Source: a virus. Taken from it: a DNA stretch of 30,049 nucleotides. The notes under the pieces were generated by a model that did no database searches, was not told the DNA's origin, and saw nothing but the letters and a program-made list of their open reading frames with translations. Location of the stretch: IMG/VR virus record IMGVR_UViG_3300033144_004109, positions 1 through 30,049 of that record. One strand, written 5' to 3'. Positions 17,756-24,948 of this stretch are shown in pieces (the first letter of the stretch is position 1; each line of letters begins with the position of its first letter). Made by a program: the position numbers and the translations under genes.

Positions 17756-18530
17756 TTGTTAATTCTGTTCCTCCAACTTTTCTATTGGTTACTGCTCCTG
17801 TGCCAGTTTTGTAATTTACAATCAAACTACCAAAGACCTTAGAGTTAGTTATTGTAGCTCTTCCTCTAAGAATAAGTCCTGCAATTTTCAAATAATCAGT
17901 AACTCCAAGCGTCTCTGATAAAAGAACACTAATAAGTCTTGCGTTATTTATAGTATCACTAAGAGAGACATTATCACTAATATTGCGTCTAATTCCTCTA
18001 GCTGTACTCAAAGTATCTACAAGACCAACGGCTTCTAAAATACTTAAGCTCAAAGCTCTAACTGTAGTTACTGAATCTGTAATTCCTACAGTGTCGCTAA
18101 TTGCAACAAAGACTACTGCTGAAATCTTTATTCCTGTTGCAACATCAGTTAAACCAATGGTATCACTTAATAATTTTATTAGTTCTCTAGCTGTTGCAAG
18201 TGTATCAGTTAATCCCACAGCTTCACTTATTGAAATATAAAGTTCTCTAGTTATAGTAAGGTCATCAACAAGCCCAACAGCTTCTATGATAGAAACTACT
18301 TTTATTAGGGCTGTTTGTAAACTATCTGTAACTCCTACTGAATCTGCTAAAGCTACTATAACCCCTCGCATAGCTGAAAGACTATCAGTAATTCCAAGAT
18401 TTTCCTGGAAGAGTTTTACTATAAATCTTGCATTCACAAGAATATCTGTTAAACCTACTGATTCCTGGAAAGTTCTTTTAAGTTCCCTGGAAACTGTAAG
18501 GGAGTCTGTTAGTCCTACAGTCTCTGCCAA
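17748..18530 (-). CDS. C-terminal part of a 20-residue-repeat protein, split by an indel
   Basis: This 260-codon frame starts, as an isolated ORF, at TTG 18530 with no ribosome binding site. It continues the 20-residue repeats of the adjacent upstream ORF: 11 units of the type ETVGLTDSLTVSRELKRTFQ, one of them 23 residues long. A non-repeat C-terminus follows (GRATITNSKVFGSLIV and KTGTGAVTNRKVGG). It is in the +1 frame relative to its neighbour. Removing 13 bases at 18528-18540 would restore one reading frame and the exact 20-residue spacing. I therefore read it as the 3' end of one broken or frameshifted gene rather than an independent gene. Repeats and C-terminus may form a fibrous, surface-exposed protein; the role is unknown. 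Confidence 0.6.
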   Translation of the reverse strand: MAETVGLTDSLTVSRELKRTFQESVGLTDILVNARFIVKLFQENLGITDSLSAMRGVIVALADSVGVTDSLQTALIKVVSIIEAVGLVDDLTITRELYISISEAVGLTDTLATARELIKLLSDTIGLTDVATGIKISAVVFVAISDTVGITDSVTTVRALSLSILEAVGLVDTLSTARGIRRNISDNVSLSDTINNARLISVLLSETLGVTDYLKIAGLILRGRATITNSKVFGSLIVNYKTGTGAVTNRKVGGTELTND

Positions 18531-19977
18531 ACTAACTACTTAGTACAATATAAAGTTTACGTGCAGTAAGAACAATATCAGAAACTCCAACGTCTTCCGT
18601 TAAAGTTTTAAAGATTTCCCTGGCTACCGTAACTACATCGGTCAAGCCAACAGATTCTTGTAGCAATCTTGCTAAGTATCTAATGTTCGAAACAGAATCT
18701 GTAATCCCTACAGTATCTGCCAATGCTACAATAATTAAAAGAATTGCTTGAATGGCATCTGTAATTCCTACAGTATCTGCTAAAGAAATAATAATATTTC
18801 GTGCCGTATTAAGCACATCTGTTATGCTAACCGTTTCTGTAAATGTAAGATAAAGCTCTCTTACAATTGTTATGGAGTCTGTTAACCCTACAGTGTCTGC
18901 AAACAATAATGTTATTTCTCGCATATTACTTATAGAATCTGTAATTCCTACTATATCTGATATGAATATAGTAATTAAAAGAATTGCTTGAATTGTATCT
19001 GTTATTCCAACAGCTTCAGTTAAATTAATATAAAGTTCACGTGCAGTATTAACAGAATCAGTTATACCAACTGTATCTGCCACATTTTTAATAAGGTCTC
19101 TTGCTGTAAATAAAGCATCAGTTATGCCAACCGTATCTATTAAGGATATGCCCCAACCCTTACTTAAAAATAGCGTATCTGTCACACCAACAGATTCACC
19201 TAAACTAACAAAAAGCAGGAGTGCTTCTTGAATAACATCAGTTATTCCTATAGTCTCAAGTAAAGAAATTGCTAAATCTCTAGTATTTGTTGCTACGTCT
19301 GTTAAACCAACAGACTCTGTTATCGTTTTAACAATCTTTCTAAGATTTGTTATTACATCTGTTAATCCTACAGTATCTGCTAAAGAAATTACTTTGTCTA
19401 AAGCTGTACTAACAGCATCTGTTAATCCTACAGTATCAGCTAGGTTAACTATTTTTGTTACAATAGTACTAATTGTGTCTGTCAGTCCTACAGGTTCTGT
19501 GAATATTATAAATAATTCTCTAACGTTTGTTACTACATCTGTTAGCCCTACAGGTTCTGTGAATGTTCTAAATATTTCTCTAACATTTGTTGCTGTATCT
19601 GTTAATCCTACAGGCTCTGTAAATGTTCTAAATATTTCTCTAACATTTGCTATTGCATCTGTTAATCCTACAGTATCAGCTAGGTTAATTATTTTTGTTA
19701 CAATAGAAGAAATTACATCAGTAATTCCAACTGTATCTGCTACTGTAAAATACTTGCCAATAGACAAAACTTGTGCATCAGTTAAGCCAACTGTCTCAGT
19801 AATAGGCAAAACTAAATCTCTTGCCGTTACAAAGGAGTCTGTTAAACCCACAGTATCTAATATTGTTTTAAAAAGTTCCCGTATATTAGAAATTGTGTCA
19901 GATAAACCAACAGTGTCGGTGAGAATTTCATATCTGCCAATTGAATTTAAAACTGAATCGGTAACACCAACTGTATC
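17880..19977 (-). repeat. Array of about 35 degenerate 60-bp repeats
   Basis: The array encodes 24 units in the upstream ORF and 11 in the downstream one. Each unit is 20 residues and starts [DE]-x-V-G-[LIV]-[TS]-D. Only one unit (23 residues) and the split point depart from the 60-bp period. Neighbouring units at about 19497-19676 are nearly identical, suggesting recent duplication there, while others diverge to the motif only. Confidence 0.9.
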
Positions 19978-21057
19978 TTCTAATGTTTCAAAAAAGTCTA
20001 TGCCACTGACAAGCGCATATACTCCGAAATAAACATCACCATCTGTAAGATATAAATAAGGAATTTCATCTGTTGGATGATTGCCTTGATTGTTATAACT
20101 GTAAAATAAATCTGAATGCTCAGCTTCGTTTGTTTCATCTTCGATTGCTGTGTTCTCTGTCCAAGAAACATCATATTCCGCAAGGTTTAATTGAGTTTCA
20201 TCACTATCGTCTGTATAAACTAAATATCTAATTCCATCAACAACAGTTGCTCCCATTGAACGATATTGAGTAGAATCAAGGGCTGTATCTGACCCGTTTT
20301 GATATATATTAAAACCGCTAATTATGTATCTATAATCTGCCTCGTCATAAACAATTTGATTGTGCGAAGGCTCAGTAAATTGTATATCCAAAGACCCAGA
20401 CTCTGTATTTTCAGTCCCCCATGTACCTACATTTCTTTCTCGATAATTCATGTCGTTATCGGTTTCATCAGAATAAAAAGCCTTTACAGATACACCATAA
20501 CCGCCAGCAGCCATTAGTCCCATAACTGCATAGGAATGAGCATCATTTGTGCAAACCAACTCTGGCGTTCCCCAACTTCCCCCCGCCCTTACATTGAAAT
20601 ATGCTTGAGCGTATAATGTGCCTTTTGTTTTTTCATAATCACAATATAAAATGATTGGATTATCGCCACTATCTACATCGATTAAGCAACGCCTGTGGTC
20701 ACCAAGCCCCGTTGATACGTTTGAAAAACTATCGACTGCATCTTCCCATGCACCAAAACTCTCTAAGCCTGTGTCAAATACACAATATCTCGGCACTGCA
20801 TCTGCTGAAGAATTGTTGGTAATAGAAACTAGAATGTGAATATCGTCATTGCTGTCAATCTGAGCATCAATAAACGAACTACTAGAATGTCCCCCATGAG
20901 CATCAGTTTCTGACAATGCTGGCGTTGTGTCCAGATTTTTATATATCGATATATTATCGCCACCTGATGACAGAAAGACAGCCCAATAATTCCCAGAGCT
21001 ATCAATCAATAACTTTGGTTTACCAGTTGCTGTGCCAGCAAATACAAGTGTTCCCAT
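18532..21057 (-). CDS. Large virion-like protein: propeller-like head plus 24 repeats
   Basis: This 841-residue ORF starts on ATG 21057 in a TAATG overlap with the cysteine-rich gene. Residues 1-360 are beta-rich with aromatic and Asp-containing turns (PKLLIDSSGNYWAVFL, DAQIDSNDDIHILVSI, RCLIDVDSGDNPIILY), a pattern like a sialidase-type beta-propeller; no catalytic set is identified. From residue 361 come 24 consecutive 20-residue units such as DTVGLTDAIANVREIFRTFT, ending at an abrupt stop in the 24th. The repeats continue in the next ORF in another frame. Similar long repeat proteins are usually elongated and surface exposed. A head fibre or an adhesin is possible; both are inference. Confidence 0.7.
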   Translation of the reverse strand: MGTLVFAGTATGKPKLLIDSSGNYWAVFLSSGGDNISIYKNLDTTPALSETDAHGGHSSSSFIDAQIDSNDDIHILVSITNNSSADAVPRYCVFDTGLESFGAWEDAVDSFSNVSTGLGDHRRCLIDVDSGDNPIILYCDYEKTKGTLYAQAYFNVRAGGSWGTPELVCTNDAHSYAVMGLMAAGGYGVSVKAFYSDETDNDMNYRERNVGTWGTENTESGSLDIQFTEPSHNQIVYDEADYRYIISGFNIYQNGSDTALDSTQYRSMGATVVDGIRYLVYTDDSDETQLNLAEYDVSWTENTAIEDETNEAEHSDLFYSYNNQGNHPTDEIPYLYLTDGDVYFGVYALVSGIDFFETLEDTVGVTDSVLNSIGRYEILTDTVGLSDTISNIRELFKTILDTVGLTDSFVTARDLVLPITETVGLTDAQVLSIGKYFTVADTVGITDVISSIVTKIINLADTVGLTDAIANVREIFRTFTEPVGLTDTATNVREIFRTFTEPVGLTDVVTNVRELFIIFTEPVGLTDTISTIVTKIVNLADTVGLTDAVSTALDKVISLADTVGLTDVITNLRKIVKTITESVGLTDVATNTRDLAISLLETIGITDVIQEALLLFVSLGESVGVTDTLFLSKGWGISLIDTVGITDALFTARDLIKNVADTVGITDSVNTARELYINLTEAVGITDTIQAILLITIFISDIVGITDSISNMREITLLFADTVGLTDSITIVRELYLTFTETVSITDVLNTARNIIISLADTVGITDAIQAILLIIVALADTVGITDSVSNIRYLARLLQESVGLTDVVTVAREIFKTLTEDVGVSDIVLTARKLYIVLSS

Positions 21058-21548
21058 TATTCCTCACTCCATGTGTAAGAGCAGGCAGGATGAGATACTT
21101 GCCATTCAGCTACTTGTTGGTCGTTAAACCTATTAGGTGGAAGAATTCCACATCTCTCGTCCCATATCCTTGTTTTATATACCATACATTCAGTTGGATG
21201 GTCTTCAGTTTCACCATGTAATTTCAAAAACGGGCATTTCGTGCTATATGCTGATGTGTCGCCATAAGGTGGCAAATCTGTGCAAAAAACGCCATCGTCA
21301 TCGAAAATCCAATAGTAGGTCTTTCCTCTATACTTCACATTATCAGATTGTAAGTTTAATTTATTACGCTCAATAAACTGTGTCAGTTGAACATACAAAT
21401 TAAATGAATCGTCATCCCAAGTCTGTCGTTTGGTTAAAAAGTTTCTGCCCCAAGGTGAGCCATCTGGAGCATCGCCCCCAAAAGTATATCCACTATTACA
21501 GCATTGACCACACCAATTGCACTCGCCTTGTCGTAAATATATAGTCAT
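21057..21548 (-). CDS. CxxCxxCC-type metal-cluster protein
   Basis: The N-terminus of this 163-residue protein contains CNWCGQCC at residues 10-17, the signature of the CxxCxxCC (YkgJ-like) family thought to bind zinc or an iron-sulphur cluster. Further conserved-looking cysteines follow in VFCTDLPPYG, TKCPFLKL, TECMVYKTR and DERCGILPP, and near the C-terminus in HPACSY. The length is normal for the family. Its ATG overlaps the stop of a 26-codon micro-ORF (TAATG) and its stop overlaps the repeat protein start, so it is embedded in a translationally coupled group of virion genes. In bacteria the family has ill-defined, possibly modifying roles. Its purpose in a phage late operon is unknown. 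Confidence 0.75.
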   Translation of the reverse strand: MTIYLRQGECNWCGQCCNSGYTFGGDAPDGSPWGRNFLTKRQTWDDDSFNLYVQLTQFIERNKLNLQSDNVKYRGKTYYWIFDDDGVFCTDLPPYGDTSAYSTKCPFLKLHGETEDHPTECMVYKTRIWDERCGILPPNRFNDQQVAEWQVSHPACSYTWSEE

Positions 21549-21628
21549 TAACCTACAACCTCAAAAGCCCTACAAGGTAGCAGGGCTGTATTAAGTAAGG
21601 TTAAACTTCTATATTGGCTAATAGTCAT
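21548..21628 (-). CDS. 26-residue micro-ORF coupled to the cysteine-rich gene
   Basis: An ATG at 21628 opens 26 codons (MTISQYRSLTLLNTALLPCR and six more) that end in TAA overlapping the next ATG as TAATG. GGAG lies six bases before it, partly inside the loop and stem of a small hairpin at 21627-21645. A second hairpin (AGCCCT / AGGGCT, 21566-21587) lies within it. It could be a leader peptide that regulates entry of ribosomes into the following gene, or merely a short coupling ORF. No similarity is recognised. Confidence 0.4.
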   Translation of the reverse strand: MTISQYRSLTLLNTALLPCRAFEVVG

Positions 21629-21652
21629 CTAAAGCTCCTTTAGATAACTAGA

Positions 21653-22192
21653 TTATGCACCTAATATCGTGATTTCCCAAGTAATCTCTAAGGTATCGGA
21701 TGAGCTAACATCAACTGCTGGATTAATCTCAGCGTATGCTAATGTATCTGTACCATTGGTAAGAATGGCTTCATCAATTCCAGTATCGTCAAGGTCGCCA
21801 GCTTCGAATGTAGCTACGTAAACAACAACATTGTCATCTCCCGCTGCCCATGCACCTTTGGTTTGTGGGTAGCCAACGTCCATAGCTTCGTCTGAACCCG
21901 TTTGGGTTACAAGAACATCGGTTGACTTAAGTTCTGTAGCAAACCCTGTTCCAACACCAATTAATGCATTTGATTCATCTAGCTTAGTTCGCTCTGGTGT
22001 TTCCTGCATAAGGTCTGCAATAAGCGCATCACCTTCGTCAGTAACAATGTTATGATTTACAGAAATCATCTTTCTTCCAGGGCGATTAAACAACTGCTGT
22101 AGTAATGTTTGAGGATGTCGTTTTATTGCGCCAAACTCATCATAAACAATAGCTGTTACTTTTCCTCGGATTATAGCTTTGCTTTTAATCAT
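21653..22192 (-). CDS. Virion protein of unknown role next to the portal
   Basis: This 179-residue protein begins with basic beta strands (GKVTAIVYDEFGAIKRHPQT), followed by SVNHNIVTDEGDALIADLM and ALIGVGTGFA, then a beta-rich C-terminus. The NHNIVTDEGDALIAD segment resembles a motif in uncharacterised proteins found beside head genes of environmental phages. ATG 22192 is preceded by GGAG at a longer than usual distance (about 14 bases). A decoration or fibre-like structural role is likely but is inference. Confidence 0.6.
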   Translation of the reverse strand: MIKSKAIIRGKVTAIVYDEFGAIKRHPQTLLQQLFNRPGRKMISVNHNIVTDEGDALIADLMQETPERTKLDESNALIGVGTGFATELKSTDVLVTQTGSDEAMDVGYPQTKGAWAAGDDNVVVYVATFEAGDLDDTGIDEAILTNGTDTLAYAEINPAVDVSSSDTLEITWEITILGA

Positions 22193-22220
22193 TTTAAATA
22201 TTTTCTCCTGTTATGTATTC

Positions 22221-22511
22221 TTATTCTTCAATTGTCTTTGGTAAGGTTTTTTCAGACAACTTCTTTACGGTACGTGTAGCAAGACCTCCAGAAATAGCTT
22301 CTACTAATTGGTATATAGACCTAGTTATCGGGTCTGCTGTATACCATACTTTTCTTGTTGCGCATCGAGGGCACTTTACCATTAAATTTGGCCCATAACT
22401 ATTTATTAAATCTCCACTAACAGAAGAAGAAAGATACAACTCATTACCACTAACTTCTCCTAAAACTTCATCACACCCAGTACCTACGCAATACCAATTA
22501 TTGTTTCTCAT
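22221..22511 (-). CDS. Small zinc-ribbon protein beside the portal
   Basis: The 96-residue protein has cysteine pairs at residues 8 and 13 (CVGTGC) and 47 and 50 (CPRC), spaced as a small zinc ribbon. A helical basic C-terminus (VKKLSEKTLPKTIEE) follows. The ATG at 22511 overlaps the end of the portal gene by 14 bases. Similar Com-like zinc proteins of Mu-type phages act as RNA-binding translation regulators, but the resemblance is only in the cysteine pattern. Its role here is unknown. Confidence 0.6.
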   Translation of the reverse strand: MRNNNWYCVGTGCDEVLGEVSGNELYLSSSVSGDLINSYGPNLMVKCPRCATRKVWYTADPITRSIYQLVEAISGGLATRTVKKLSEKTLPKTIEE

Positions 22512-24138
22512 ATTCTTCTAATTCCTCAAATACTTTATCAAATACTGTTTTTACATCTTCTTTAGTTACTGCAATGGATAATTCCATCTCAAGCAATGCT
22601 CCGATTTCCATTGGAACATCCCTTAATTCAAAATTTCTAATTTCGTGCATTGGTCTATTCTTATCGAGCCTTCTCAATAAATAATCCTGCCACTGCTTTA
22701 ACTCTTTCCTAATGTCTCTTAATTTAAGAACTTTAGCATCATCATGGTCATCTCCACGAGGGGGGTCTTGGTCATCCAAAGTTGGCTCACCTACATTAGC
22801 TGGTGAATCTGGGTCATCCTCTCTACCTTCTGGGGGACTTCCTTGTTCTTCCTCATCACTAATGCCTTTTGTAGGAACATACTCATCTCCGTCTTCGTCA
22901 TCTCGTGCTGTAAGATGCAATTCTGCTCTAATCTCATTAGCACTAAATACACCTATATCACGATAGCGCATATTTACTGTAGCACGTTCAACGGCTGTAA
23001 GAAAGTCGGGTTGTCCAAATTTAAAATCCCAACCAACAATATCAAATTCTCTAAGATGAATTTGGTCTTTGAATCCCTGTTCAATTAAAGCAAATATAGG
23101 AATCATTGTAGACTCATGGAATTCTCGTCTAATTTCCTTCAAACTTGTTCCAGAAGTTTCTGAAGCAGGTACTCCAAGTTTTTCACCTGGAGTTGCAAGA
23201 ACCGCTAACATCTCAGAACGTGTTTGTGCTCTGGATTCGTTATACGGAAGTGCGTCTGGCATACCACTTAATTCAGTAACTGTCATTTCACCAGATACAA
23301 CCATTGGGTTGTTGCCAATATTTCCAGTACCTGAATATTTTTTATCCATCAACTGTGCAAAAGCTTCAAAAGCTTCATCAGTAATGTCCTCTGGAAGTTG
23401 ATAAATTGCTTCTGGCTTATCTCGATTAATGATATAATTATTTGCTGCGTCCTGCAACAAAATATCTAAAGGTAAGTTAAAGGATGCCAAAGATTCAGCA
23501 TCTGAAGAACCTAAAATAGAACCTGCAAAATCAGGATTTGTTATATATATAATATCTTCAAACTTGCTAAACTCTACTTTTGCCTTTGGGTCAGGGGATG
23601 TATACTGATAAAATGCTGGAGACTTAAAGTTTCCATGTTCATCAATATTAGGTACATTAAGACCATGCAAAAAATCTAAACCTAAAGCATTCCCACTTTC
23701 ATCTCTGATTATATGAAATGCACATTGCCCAAAATAATGCAAGTACATAACAGCAATTTTTATTTTATGTGCAAAAGAATAATAGTCTCTAATATTAGAC
23801 CAATCTCTATTTTCAAAAGCATAAAATCTTTTTAACTTTTTATACTGATACTTTTTAGCATCATTTAAAAAGTCTACATTACGAACTAATTCCCATCCAG
23901 CAGATAATGCTGTTCTACCTACTATGCTAGTTGCTGCACGCAAATAACCATGAATCCTTAGAACTTCCATCATATCCCAGAACATAACAAACTTTCTGGC
24001 AGCCATAGAAACGGGGTCTAAGCGATAGTTTAAAATTGTATCCGTTGAAGGAATACTTAAACCAGCAACCCCTTTTGTTTTAATCAATCTACTCTTCACA
24101 CTCGATTTTTTCTTCGCATTAAGAACCATTAAATCCAC
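22498..24138 (-). CDS. Portal protein
   Basis: This 546-residue protein contains typical portal elements: an early helical region (VMFWDMMEVLRIHGYLRAATSIVG cut short here by length limits), a clip-region segment LGLDFLHGLNVPNID, and the stem-like PNAIYQLPED-type segment followed by SETSGTSLKEIRREFH. Residues 420-470 form a charged, proline-rich linker (EEEQGSPPEGRED), and the C-terminus is helical. GTG 24138 is chosen as start because GGAGG lies 9 bases before it, whereas the next ATG (24129) is 18 bases away. It is the first gene after a terminator and a 12-bp repeated leader element. It forms the dodecameric DNA channel at one capsid vertex. The identification rests on sequence character and order. 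Confidence 0.85.
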   Translation of the reverse strand: MDLMVLNAKKKSSVKSRLIKTKGVAGLSIPSTDTILNYRLDPVSMAARKFVMFWDMMEVLRIHGYLRAATSIVGRTALSAGWELVRNVDFLNDAKKYQYKKLKRFYAFENRDWSNIRDYYSFAHKIKIAVMYLHYFGQCAFHIIRDESGNALGLDFLHGLNVPNIDEHGNFKSPAFYQYTSPDPKAKVEFSKFEDIIYITNPDFAGSILGSSDAESLASFNLPLDILLQDAANNYIINRDKPEAIYQLPEDITDEAFEAFAQLMDKKYSGTGNIGNNPMVVSGEMTVTELSGMPDALPYNESRAQTRSEMLAVLATPGEKLGVPASETSGTSLKEIRREFHESTMIPIFALIEQGFKDQIHLREFDIVGWDFKFGQPDFLTAVERATVNMRYRDIGVFSANEIRAELHLTARDDEDGDEYVPTKGISDEEEQGSPPEGREDDPDSPANVGEPTLDDQDPPRGDDHDDAKVLKLRDIRKELKQWQDYLLRRLDKNRPMHEIRNFELRDVPMEIGALLEMELSIAVTKEDVKTVFDKVFEELEEYEKQ

Positions 24139-24181
24139 AAAAAAATACCTCCACTGTAATCTCTATTACACTCATCACATG

Positions 24182-24193
24182 CTACAATCGTTT
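24182..24193 (-). promoter_or_regulatory. 12-bp element AAACGATTGTAG, copy 2
   Basis: The element lies 7 bp after the terminator stem and 44 bp before the portal GTG. It is identical to the copy at 14282-14293, and in both cases ATGAGT follows 3-8 bases later. Looser relatives (AAACAATTGAAG at 12566-12577) precede the long tail tube gene. Confidence 0.45.
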
Positions 24194-24200
24194 AAAAACA

Positions 24201-24225
24201 AAAAAGGCTCGTAATGAGCCTTTTT
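24201..24225 (-). terminator. Terminator between the small ORF and the portal gene
   Basis: A perfect 10-bp stem (AAAAAGGCTC / GAGCCTTTTT) with a 5-nt loop is followed on the minus strand by TGTTTTT. It ends the transcript that begins at the promoter after the large terminase gene. The symmetric A and T runs could make it work from either side. Confidence 0.9.
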
Positions 24226-24251
24226 AACACAGCTAAATGGGAAAATTTTCT

Positions 24252-24488
24252 TTATTTAATTAGTTCTAAAATAGATACTTTTTCAGCATTAATGATTGCT
24301 AACCTAATATCCTTTTCTTCTAAATCCAATTGCCTACTTAATTCCTCCAGGTCTTCACCTGTCAAAGTTTTACTTTCTGGAAGAAGCAATAAGTATCTCC
24401 CACCAGGAACTAATTCTTTGTATAGTATGTCTATAATAAATTCCTCCCTTATCTTTTGTATTACCTTATCTATTATTTTCTGTATCAT
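24252..24488 (-). CDS. Small unknown protein after the non-coding segment
   Basis: This 78-residue protein is charged and helical (MIQKIIDKVIQKIREEFIID, later TGEDLEELSRQLDLEEKDIR) and has no recognised motif. There is no clear ribosome binding site directly before ATG 24488. The nearest good purine-rich site (AGGAGGGG) is about 50 bases upstream and locked in the 11-bp stem at 24539-24587. It lies alone between a structured leader and a terminator, so its translation may depend on that leader. A regulatory or packaging-accessory role would be a guess. Confidence 0.55.
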   Translation of the reverse strand: MIQKIIDKVIQKIREEFIIDILYKELVPGGRYLLLLPESKTLTGEDLEELSRQLDLEEKDIRLAIINAEKVSILELIK

Positions 24489-24538
24489 ATTATATTTATC
24501 TACACTTTCATACTATATTTTTACTAACACTTGATACA

Positions 24539-24587
24539 CCCCTCCTATACTGACTATATAAAAATATATAATCTAATATAGGAGGGG
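24539..24587 (-). other. Hairpin that sequesters an AGGAGG sequence
   Basis: The 11-bp stem CCCCTCCTATA / TATAGGAGGGG encloses a 27-nt AT-rich loop with a further TATATA self-complement. On the minus strand the 3' arm contains AGGAGG, a perfect anti-16S sequence, and the 5' arm masks it. No T tract follows, so it is not a normal terminator. No ORF starts at the right spacing after it. Confidence 0.5.
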
Positions 24588-24589
24588 CA

Positions 24590-24945
24590 TAGTTTTTCTA
24601 ACTAATGGCATTTATTGAGAAGCTTTATCTCAATTGACGTTTAATGGTAGAATCACTACCAGCCATACGCCCTACCACCCTATGCTGTATAGAACCTATT
24701 ACCTAATGGTACGCATCCCAGGTCTCGCTTTACATGCATTTCAGTTCTATCTCCGTAACGAGTACAGGAGTGACTTAATCGTTTACTGTCTATTAATGAA
24801 TAGAATTCGACAGTTCTGGGTTCTATTCATAAAAATTAGGGAAGTTTTAATCCCTTGTCCGTTGGCAACAAGACACAACACTCTCGTCATGCCCAACCCC
24901 ATATGTGAAATAAGTTTCCAACCAGCTTATTTATTTTCTTGTATC
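24590..24945 (-). ncRNA. Candidate structured non-coding RNA after the large terminase
   Basis: Between the stop of the large terminase and the small ORF lie about 490 bases with no convincing gene. A consensus promoter (24949-24977) would start a minus-strand transcript at about 24942-24945. The transcript contains many perfect inverted repeats: 24908-24914/24926-24932, 24796-24805/24821-24830 (10 bp), 24751-24770 (bulged), 24689-24695/24744-24750, 24660-24687 (7 bp with a bulge), 24645-24650/24656-24661 and 24614-24620/24628-24634. Two pairs interleave like pseudoknots. It may be a free RNA or a very long structured leader of the following ORF. No known RNA family could be assigned by eye. 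Confidence 0.55.
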
Positions 24946-24948
24946 TTA

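Noticed and set aside
17880-19977. CRISPR-like array
   Set aside because: The 60-bp periodicity is coding (20 residues per unit), units vary throughout, and there is no repeat-spacer alternation.
19394-20032. Plus-strand frame of 212 codons with SVNPTVSA-type repeats
   Set aside because: It is the antisense of the 60-bp repeat array, which stays open in several frames because of its periodicity. It has no ribosome site and no promoter.
24798-24888. Short minus-strand ORF of about 35 codons in the structured segment (MTRVLCLVANG...)
   Set aside because: The ribosome site is weak (GGGG only), and the frame crosses the strongest hairpins. It is more likely incidental.
24590-24945. tRNA or tmRNA gene in the segment after the terminase
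   Set aside because: GTTC-like T-loop fragments occur, but no cloverleaf with acceptor stem and anticodon arm could be drawn. No tRNA was seen elsewhere in the window.
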